Shown piece by piece: positions 1 to 4,703 of a stretch of 5,274 nucleotides of DNA. Source of the DNA: an uncultured Clostridia bacterium (GTDB taxonomy: Bacteria > Bacillota > Clostridia > Christensenellales > UBA1242); the NCBI GenBank assembly GCA_934746185.1, contig CAKVEY010000060.1, positions 1 through 5,274 on the forward strand, written 5' to 3'. A program made the translations under genes and the position numbers. Every line of letters begins with the position of its first letter. Position 1 is the stretch's first letter. Below the pieces are notes generated by a model. That model saw only the letters and a program-made list of their open reading frames with translations. It did not search any database and was not told the origin of the DNA.

Positions 1-76
1 CAGAGCGGCCAAATGCAGCGGACTGTAAATCCGCCGACTTTCGTCTTCGATGGTTCGAATCCATCCCCAACCACCA
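1..76 (+). tRNA. tRNA-Tyr (GTA), 5' end cut off by window
   Basis: This is the 3' part of a tyrosine tRNA gene; about 10 bases (5' acceptor strand, the two linker bases and the first D-stem base) lie outside the window. Seen directly: D-loop with the typical GAGCGGCCAAA at 3-13, anticodon stem GCGGA/TCCGC (18-22 and 30-34), anticodon loop CTGTAAA with anticodon GTA at 25-27, a long class II variable arm with stem GAC/GTC (36-38 and 43-45), T arm GATGG-TTCGAAT-CCATC (49-65), 3' acceptor strand CCCAACC (66-72), discriminator A73 and an encoded CCA (74-76). The long variable arm with a GTA anticodon is diagnostic of bacterial tRNA-Tyr. It is transcribed toward the protein operon on the other strand. 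Confidence 0.96.
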
Positions 77-106
77 ATCGTAGAAAATAAGTTCTACGAT
101 TTTTTT
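76..106 (+). terminator. intrinsic terminator of the tRNA-Tyr unit
   Basis: A 10-bp perfect inverted repeat, AATCGTAGAA (76-85) and TTCTACGATT (92-101), encloses a 6-base loop and runs into seven consecutive T (100-106). The first stem base is the last A of the tRNA CCA, so the hairpin starts directly at the tRNA 3' end. There is no T-run on the opposite strand, so it works for + strand transcription only. Confidence 0.93.
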
Positions 107-107
107 A

Positions 108-364
108 TACTTTTAGTTATGTTGTTATTTCATTATTTCCTCATATTTTGACTAATTGCTTTTTAAGTGATTCCTTAAAATTCATTTTATGTTTTTTTTG
201 TTATATATTTATTAATCTTATGATTTTTTAATAAGTCAATCATAGATTTTTGTAAAAATATGATTATTAAAAAATTTTTAATTATAGTACAAAAGTTTTT
301 GTCAACTATCAAGTACTATATTTTTTTAAATAACTGACATTTTTTATTAATATATTCTTATTAT
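108..364. other. AT-rich intergenic region between converging units, no convincing gene
   Basis: This stretch separates the tRNA terminator from the terminator of the - strand operon. No ORF with a ribosome binding site and meaningful length is visible on either strand. It holds a small hairpin, TTTTAAG (161-167) with CTTAAAA (174-180) around a 6-base loop, which lacks a clean T-run. It also holds A/T palindromes near 266-282 and the larger nested inverted repeat at 283-320, listed separately. A 14-codon - strand reading frame (141-185) has no Shine-Dalgarno sequence and is not called. Confidence 0.6.
283..320. repeat. inverted repeat TATAGTAC / GTACTATA with inner dyad
   Basis: TATAGTAC at 283-290 is repeated in perfect inversion as GTACTATA at 313-320, separated by 22 bases. 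Between the arms are further short dyads: ACAAAA (289-294) against TTTTGT (297-302), or alternatively AGTT (294-297) against AACT (304-307). On the - strand the block contains a perfect TTGACA (300-305) and a perfect TATAAT (281-286), but only 13 bases apart, too short for a standard sigma-A promoter. It may be an operator-like or structured element, or a chance product of AT-rich sequence. No function is assigned. Confidence 0.4.
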
Positions 365-381
365 AAAAACGGGCTATGCCC
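365..381 (-). terminator. intrinsic terminator of the der to divIVA-like operon
   Basis: Read on the - strand, GGGC-ATA-GCCC (378-381 pairing with 371-374) is followed by one G and then five T (365-369). It begins two bases after the stop codon of the divIVA-like gene. Flanking A residues before the stem and T residues after it can lengthen the pairing with the single G bulged. This is the only G/C-rich hairpin in the neighbourhood and it is placed exactly where an end-of-operon terminator is expected. The stem is short, so termination may be incomplete. Confidence 0.7.
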
Positions 382-383
382 TT

Positions 384-1244
384 TTAATCTAACTTAAAAC
401 CTTTCATTATATTTAACAAATCGTCAGTAGGATTTAATGCTTCATTTAAGTCGAAACCACTTTCATTTGGTTTTAATGAAATTTTACTAGGTTTTGGTTT
501 GTTTTCATTCAATATACTTTTTTCATAACCTTTTGATATATTATTATTTGTATGTAAAAATTTATCGACTAAACTCTCATACTCATCTTTTTCGTCATTA
601 TCTAATGTTAAACTTGAAATAGGTTTTATATTATTTACTTTATTTTTTTCGCCCATTAATTCAATTTCGTTTTCACTATCTATAATTTTTGATTTATCAG
701 GCGTTTTATTTATTTTTATATTTACTCTTTTTCGTGTTGTTTTTTTAGGTTCTTTTACGGTTTTAACCAAAGAGTCATAATCATCTTTTTGTGTTTTTTC
801 TGGTTTCTCGTAATTTAATTCGTACGCTTCTATTAAATATTCGTCATTTAATAAACTTTTAATATCTTTTTTAATATCAATTAAAACTTTTTCAGTATCA
901 AAATCTTCCATTTTAGGATATCTTTTTATCAGTTCACTAAAAAATGTTTCCCAACGCTTATAAAAGTCGTCAAGATTTTTTAATTCAAGGCTATATTTAT
1001 GTTTTGAAACATCAACAATTTCATTTGCTTTATCAGTAGCTATAGTAAGAGCCGAAGATATACTTTTTTCTTTTAATTCGTATTCTTGCAATTTTTTAGA
1101 TAAGCCGAAATTCTCTTTTCTTAATTCGTCAATTCGAGATTGTTTTTCTTTTAACATATTTTCATTTTCAAGTTCTTGCGAAATTAAATAATCATCAACT
1201 TCTTCTATGCTATAACCTTTTTTTTGAATGCTAAATTTTTTCAT
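384..1244 (-). CDS. DivIVA-like coiled-coil protein with long disordered tail
   Basis: 286 aa. The N-terminus FSIQKKGYSIEEVDDYL (residues 4-20) matches the membrane-binding signature at the start of DivIVA-family proteins (F-x-GY-xxx-EVD-x-FL). A charged, Leu-rich coiled-coil stretch follows at about 22-60, then an A-rich helix at 65-77 like the second DivIVA segment, and another helical part to about 145. From about 146 the protein is Lys/Asp/Glu/Asn/Ser-rich and probably disordered, ending in a hydrophobic tail (263-286). In the tail KDDYDSLV (153-160) recurs as KDEYESLV (219-226). Known of the family: DivIVA and GpsB proteins assemble at negatively curved membrane (septa, poles) and recruit division, wall or sporulation factors; the partner here is unknown. 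The ATG start overlaps the preceding stop (ATGA, 1241-1244), with AAGGGA 6 bases upstream (1251-1256). Last gene of the operon. The family call is good; the exact role is inference. Confidence 0.8.
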   Translation of the reverse strand: MKKFSIQKKGYSIEEVDDYLISQELENENMLKEKQSRIDELRKENFGLSKKLQEYELKEKSISSALTIATDKANEIVDVSKHKYSLELKNLDDFYKRWETFFSELIKRYPKMEDFDTEKVLIDIKKDIKSLLNDEYLIEAYELNYEKPEKTQKDDYDSLVKTVKEPKKTTRKRVNIKINKTPDKSKIIDSENEIELMGEKNKVNNIKPISSLTLDNDEKDEYESLVDKFLHTNNNISKGYEKSILNENKPKPSKISLKPNESGFDLNEALNPTDDLLNIMKGFKLD

Positions 1245-1729
1245 ACTTTATCCCTTTTAAATAATATTAAAAATAATGCTACATTAATTATAACACAACA
1301 AGTTAAAAAAATAAAGAACAATTTTAAATCAATTATTTCAAAAGTTATAAAAAATATAGGGAAAAATATCAAAATATTAGATAAAAAAGTGAAAAGCCAA
1401 CTTACGCTTTTAAACCTTAGTGCTAAAAACAAAAATCCAAAAATACTAGACAAAAATATTAAACTACCAAGTTTTAAAAGTGAAAGATTATAAAAATATG
1501 CAATTAATACAAAAATAGAATTAAACAACAAAAAACTTGCTAAAAACAAACTACTATCGCTATTATATGCGTAAAATTTTATTAATAAATAAATTGAATT
1601 TAAAAATAAAAATATTGATAGTAAAATATATAAATCTAGCAAGTTAAAAATAAAATTAAATACCAAAAAAATAATATATGAAATATTAAAAACAAAAAAT
1701 ATTAAGTTAAGAAGTCGATTTTTGTTCAT
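1241..1729 (-). CDS. small integral membrane protein, about six helices, unknown function
   Basis: 162 aa, family not recognised. The protein is almost entirely Leu/Ile/Phe, with about six likely membrane helices (near residues 7-28, 31-52, 59-79, 84-104, 111-131 and 137-157). Positive residues at both ends (KNR at 3-5, KRDK at 158-161) suggest both termini are cytoplasmic. No catalytic motif, signal peptidase site or cysteine pattern is obvious apart from Cys144-Cys145. I chose the ATG at 1727-1729 because AAAAAAAGG lies 7 bases upstream; an upstream in-frame TTG at 1751-1753 would add 8 residues but has no good ribosome binding site. The gene overlaps the end of lgt by 23 bases and the divIVA-like start by 4 (ATGA), so it is probably translationally coupled to both. 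A close link with the DivIVA-like protein, for example as membrane partner, is only inference. Its coding status rests on open frame, spacing and ribosome binding site. Confidence 0.75.
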   Translation of the reverse strand: MNKNRLLNLIFFVFNISYIIFLVFNFIFNLLDLYILLSIFLFLNSIYLLIKFYAYNSDSSLFLASFLLFNSIFVLIAYFYNLSLLKLGSLIFLSSIFGFLFLALRFKSVSWLFTFLSNILIFFPIFFITFEIIDLKLFFIFLTCCVIINVALFLILFKRDKV

Positions 1730-2474
1730 TATTTTGCCTTTTTTTATAAACAAAACTCAAAACTATTAAAACAATTCCAACTACAAAAAGAATTATACTT
1801 AATAATTGAGAAACTTTTAAAGCACCAATATATAAACTATCTCCCCTTAACGCTTCAATAAAAAATCTACCAAAGCCATAATAAGCAAGATACATACCCG
1901 TGCTTAATCCTGTTTGTTTATTTTTATTATAGACAATAAATAATAAAACAAAACCTAAAATGTTCCAAATGCTTTCATAAAAGAATGTGGAATAATGCCA
2001 AACGCCATCTATCAAGGTTGAAAGTGGAAACCACATTAAATTAGGATTAGTTACTTCTATTCCGTAGCAACAACCACCAAAATAGCAACCTATTCTACCA
2101 ATTCCTTGTGCCAAGATTAAGCCAATAGCAATAACATCGGTTAATTTTAAAATGTTAATTTTTTTAATTAAACTATAAATTAAAACGCCTAAAAATCCCC
2201 CGATTATTCCCCCATATATTGCTAAGCCACCATTCCAAACTTGTAAAAATTCTAAAAATGTAAAACTTGTGTCTGCAAAAACGCAGTAATAAATTCTAGC
2301 GCCTAATATAGATAAAGGAAAAATTATTAACAATAAATCTATTGCCATATCTTTTTTAAATTCGCAACTTTTGTTAAATAAATGATTTGCAATTAAAAAT
2401 GCCACGATAAAACCTACTGCCATAAGTAAGCCGTACAAACTTATAATAGATTTATTTAGCATTAAATTTATCAC
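1707..2474 (-). CDS. lgt: prolipoprotein diacylglyceryl transferase (Lgt), Cys-variant
   Basis: 255 aa membrane enzyme with about seven helices. Lgt transfers diacylglyceryl from phosphatidylglycerol to the lipobox cysteine of prelipoproteins, the first step of lipoprotein maturation, at the cytoplasmic membrane. Seen: ISLYGLLMAVGF (11-22), WNGGLAIYGGIIGG (80-93), the signature GRIGCYFGGCCYG (126-138) with the conserved Arg127, and GRFFIEALRGDSL (202-214) with Arg203 and Glu207 at the places of E. coli R239 and E243. Compared with E. coli GRIGNFINGE, Asn146 and Glu151 are replaced by Cys130 and Cys135, and His103 by Tyr87; I recall such Cys variants from other Bacillota. Start: GTG (2472-2474) with AAAGGAG 7 bases upstream; the next ATG (Met5) is badly spaced. 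It begins 2 bases after plsY and overlaps the next gene by 23 bases. A divergent Lgt paralogue with another substrate cannot be excluded. Confidence 0.92.
   Translation of the reverse strand: MINLMLNKSIISLYGLLMAVGFIVAFLIANHLFNKSCEFKKDMAIDLLLIIFPLSILGARIYYCVFADTSFTFLEFLQVWNGGLAIYGGIIGGFLGVLIYSLIKKINILKLTDVIAIGLILAQGIGRIGCYFGGCCYGIEVTNPNLMWFPLSTLIDGVWHYSTFFYESIWNILGFVLLFIVYNKNKQTGLSTGMYLAYYGFGRFFIEALRGDSLYIGALKVSQLLSIILFVVGIVLIVLSFVYKKRQNNEQKSTS
1737..1745 (-). promoter_or_regulatory. ribosome binding site deciding the membrane protein start
   Basis: On the - strand AAAAAAAGG ends 7 bases before the ATG at 1727-1729. It lies inside the last codons of lgt (the YKKR stretch). The alternative TTG start at 1751-1753 has no purine-rich AGG or GGAG at a suitable distance, which favours the ATG. 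Confidence 0.6.
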
Positions 2475-2476
2475 AA

Positions 2477-3178
2477 TTACTCTCCTTTATTTTCTTCTTG
2501 ACTATTAGTTTCGTCGCTATTATTTGTTATAGTGTTTAAATCTTCTATCTTTTTAGTTTTTTTAAATATTGAAACACGATTTTCTTTTCCAGTAAATAGT
2601 TTTTTAATATTGTTTCGATGTAAAAATAAAACTAACAATAAAATAATTGAAATTAAAATAAATTCAGCATAATGACCAGCGAAAACATAGCCTATTACAC
2701 ACAAACCGATAATCACTGTAAAAGAAGTTAATGAACCAATTTGTGTAACTAATAAAACTATTAGCCCTAGCCCTAAAAATGCTAATGTCCACAAAGGATA
2801 AAGCACAAAAAATATACCTATTGTGCTAGCAACACCCTTGCCACCTTTAAATTTATAAAAAATAGGAAAAGCGTGCCCTAAAACAACCGATAAACCTGTT
2901 GTATAAACTAAAATATTAACAAAGCCTTCTAAATAATATTTAGCAGTGAAATAAGCAAGTAAACACGGAATTACTGCCTTTAAAATATCTAATATTAAAG
3001 TGAGTAACCCCATAAGTAGCCCAAAACTTCGAGTCATATTCATAGTACCCGGATTTCCACTACCTAATTTAGTTATATCTTGATGAACAATTTTTGATAA
3101 AATTCTAGCATTAGAGATATTGCCGAACAAATAACCAAAAATTATTGATATAACAAAAGTTAAAATAATTTTTATCAT
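2477..3178 (-). CDS. plsY: acyl-phosphate:glycerol-3-phosphate acyltransferase PlsY
   Basis: 233 aa integral membrane enzyme. PlsY moves the acyl group from acyl-phosphate (made by PlsX) to sn-glycerol-3-phosphate, giving lysophosphatidic acid, the entry step of phospholipid synthesis. All three family motifs are visible: GSGNPGTMNMTR (39-50), GHAFPIFYKFKGGKGVAST (101-119) with the glycine-rich loop, and HRNNIKKLFTGKE (187-199) after the last helix. About five membrane segments are present (2-19, 52-75, 87-105, 122-146, 153-185). The protein is longer than the usual roughly 200 residues because of a charged, Ser/Asn/Glu-rich tail (204-233) that looks disordered. The start ATG overlaps the der stop as ATGA (3175-3178), with AGAGGA close upstream (3182-3187), so translation is probably coupled. 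The der-plsY pair is a familiar order in Bacillota; gpsA, often next in Clostridia, is absent and lgt follows instead. Confidence 0.96.
   Translation of the reverse strand: MIKIILTFVISIIFGYLFGNISNARILSKIVHQDITKLGSGNPGTMNMTRSFGLLMGLLTLILDILKAVIPCLLAYFTAKYYLEGFVNILVYTTGLSVVLGHAFPIFYKFKGGKGVASTIGIFFVLYPLWTLAFLGLGLIVLLVTQIGSLTSFTVIIGLCVIGYVFAGHYAEFILISIILLLVLFLHRNNIKKLFTGKENRVSIFKKTKKIEDLNTITNNSDETNSQEENKGE
2482..2488 (-). promoter_or_regulatory. strong ribosome binding site selecting the GTG start of lgt
   Basis: AAAGGAG on the - strand, 7 bases before GTG at 2472-2474 and embedded in the last codons of plsY. The distance to the first downstream ATG (Met5) would be 19 bases, so the GTG is the preferred start. 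Confidence 0.8.
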
Positions 3179-4503
3179 AAATCCTCTTCTACTTTATTTT
3201 TAAATATAAGTTCTATTGGAGTTCCTTTAAAATTTATATTTCTTCTAATTACATTTTCTAAATATCTTGCGTAAGAAAAATGTAAGTGTTTTTTATCGTT
3301 TACTTTAAAAGTAAATGTAGGTGGACAAACGCCAGTTTGACTAGCATAGTAAATTTTTAATTTTTTACCGTTTATTATAGGTGGTTGAGTCATTCTTACT
3401 GCATCGCCTACAATTTCATTTAACAAACTTGTTGAAATACGATAGTTATTATGCTCTAATATTTCTATTAATTTTGGCATAATATTTGTTACTCTTTGAC
3501 CTGTTTTTGCTGAAATATATAAACTTTCAAAATAATCCATAAAACTTAAATCTTTTTCTAAAGTTTTATTAAATTCATTCATAGTTTTATCATCTTTTTC
3601 AATTAAATCCCACTTATTCATTACAATTAAACTTGGTTTTTTTTCTTCGTGGATAAAACCAGCAATTCTTACATCTTGTTCGCTTAATGGTTCGCTACTA
3701 TCTATAACTAATACGCAAATATCTGCCCTTTTTATTGCTTCTAAACTTCTAATAACGCTATATTCTTCAACGCTATCTAGTTCAATTCCCCTTTTTCGTC
3801 TAATTCCAGCAGTATCTATCAAAATATAGTCTTTCCCTTCATAATTAAAAGGTGTATCTATTGCATCTCTTGTAGTTCCTGCAACGCTAGAAACAACAAC
3901 TCTATCTTCGCCCAAAAGTTTGTTTGTTAAACTGCTTTTACCAGCATTTGGCTTACCTACTATTGCTATTTTAATTTTATTATCGTCATCAGCAGTTACT
4001 TTTGAAATATTTTTAAATGAACTAACAACTTCGTCTAATAAGTCGCCTAATCCTTTGCCTTGTTCTGCCGAAATTACAAAAGGATTGCCTAAATTTAATT
4101 CGTAAAACTCGTAACTTTTTTCAACTTCATTGTTATCTAATTTATTAACAACTAAAATAACTTTTTTATTGGTTTTTCTTAATAAATCAGCCACTTCATA
4201 ATCGCTTGCTGTTAAACCTTCTCTTCCATCTACGAAAAATAAAATAACATCTGCAATATTTATGGCAACTTCACTTTGAACCATAATATTTTTTTGAACT
4301 TCACTGTTATTTTTTAAATCTATTCCACCTGTATCAATCATAGTAAAAGAATTATCTAGCCAAACGCAATCGGCATAAATTCTATCACGAGTAACACCCG
4401 GTTCATCTTTTATAATGCTTATTCTTCTTCCTGCAATTTTGTTAAAGAAAGTACTTTTGCCAACATTTGGTCTTCCTACTATTGCAACTATTGGTTTTTT
4501 CAT
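3175..4503 (-). CDS. der: ribosome assembly GTPase Der (EngA)
   Basis: 442 aa, full length for Der. Der has two GTPase domains in tandem and a C-terminal KH-like domain; it binds the 50S subunit and is needed for its late maturation. First G domain: G1 GRPNVGKS (10-17), PGVTRD (35-40), DTGG (57-60), NKLD (120-123), SAE (145-147). A short acidic linker lies near 165-177. Second G domain: G1 GKPNAGKS (183-190), GTTRD (209-213), DTAG (230-233), NKWD (296-299), SAK (331-333). The KH-like domain at about 355-442 has YYASQTGVCPPTF and HFSYARYLENVIRRN. All nucleotide-binding motifs are intact. ATG start with TTGGAG 7 bases upstream and a promoter directly in front. It is the first gene of the operon and ends in TGA overlapping plsY. 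Strand and order fit constitutive expression with growth. Confidence 0.98.
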   Translation of the reverse strand: MKKPIVAIVGRPNVGKSTFFNKIAGRRISIIKDEPGVTRDRIYADCVWLDNSFTMIDTGGIDLKNNSEVQKNIMVQSEVAINIADVILFFVDGREGLTASDYEVADLLRKTNKKVILVVNKLDNNEVEKSYEFYELNLGNPFVISAEQGKGLGDLLDEVVSSFKNISKVTADDDNKIKIAIVGKPNAGKSSLTNKLLGEDRVVVSSVAGTTRDAIDTPFNYEGKDYILIDTAGIRRKRGIELDSVEEYSVIRSLEAIKRADICVLVIDSSEPLSEQDVRIAGFIHEEKKPSLIVMNKWDLIEKDDKTMNEFNKTLEKDLSFMDYFESLYISAKTGQRVTNIMPKLIEILEHNNYRISTSLLNEIVGDAVRMTQPPIINGKKLKIYYASQTGVCPPTFTFKVNDKKHLHFSYARYLENVIRRNINFKGTPIELIFKNKVEEDL

Positions 4504-4510
4504 ATAATCA

Positions 4511-4516
4511 CTCCAA
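4511..4516 (-). promoter_or_regulatory. ribosome binding site of der
   Basis: TTGGAG on the - strand, 7 bases before the der ATG. It lies only 4 bases downstream of the -10 box, so the predicted transcript start falls inside or right at this site (see the promoter entry). Confidence 0.75.
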
Positions 4517-4520
4517 ATGA

Positions 4521-4549
4521 ATTATATCATAAAATTCATATTTTTTCAA
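4521..4549 (-). promoter_or_regulatory. sigma-A type promoter with extended -10, driving the der operon
   Basis: On the - strand, -35 TTGAAA (4544-4549), exactly 17 bases of spacer, then a perfect -10 TATAAT (4521-4526) preceded by TG plus one base (extended -10, 4527-4529). It sits between the terminator of the YlxY-like gene and der. A start about 7 bases after the -10 would be the G at 4514, giving a leader of about 11 bases that begins with GGAG. Sequence match is strong; the transcript start is predicted, not observed. Confidence 0.85.
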
Positions 4550-4678
4550 TTATTAATAGCAAATATATAAATTTTTGTAATAATATTATGCTTTTTTCGC
4601 AAGATTATTTTACTATTTAAAGTAAATTTATACTTAATATATAATTTTAAATTATCATTTATAAAACAAATGTAGAAC

Positions 4679-4702
4679 AAAAAATCGGTTTATTTAACCG
4701 AC
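4679..4702 (-). terminator. intrinsic terminator of the YlxY-like gene
   Basis: On the - strand TCGGTT (4696-4701) pairs with AACCGA (4685-4690) around a 5-base loop, extendable by a G-T wobble (4702 with 4684), and is followed by six T (4679-4684). It begins one base after the stop codon of the YlxY-like gene, separating that gene from the der operon. Confidence 0.88.
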
Positions 4703-4703
4703 T

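Noticed and set aside
161..180. TTTTAAG/CTTAAAA hairpin as a second terminator
   Set aside because: Stem is almost only A/T and no uninterrupted T-run follows directly on either strand; the tRNA unit already has a strong terminator upstream.
141..185. 14-codon - strand mini-ORF (MNFKESLKKQLVKI)
   Set aside because: It looks like a normal protein start but has no ribosome binding site, stops after 14 codons, and reading through the TGA gives only a few more residues before the next stop. Too short to support as gene or pseudogene.
1224..1493. 89-codon + strand reading frame
   Set aside because: It lies antisense to the membrane protein gene; its Lys/Asn/Ile-rich product is what the complement of Leu/Phe/Ile codons gives in AT-rich DNA. 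No ribosome binding site or recognisable domain.
1730..1753. TTG start adding 8 residues to the membrane protein
   Set aside because: No Shine-Dalgarno sequence at a useful distance from the TTG, whereas the downstream ATG has AAAAAAAGG 7 bases before it.
3920..4105. 61-codon + strand reading frame
   Set aside because: Fully antisense to the second G domain start and linker of der, a conserved gene; no ribosome binding site and no recognisable domain.
4641..4655. ATAATTT-T-AAATTAT palindrome upstream of der
   Set aside because: Pure A/T, one-base centre and about 90 bases upstream of the -35; expected by chance in sequence this AT-rich.
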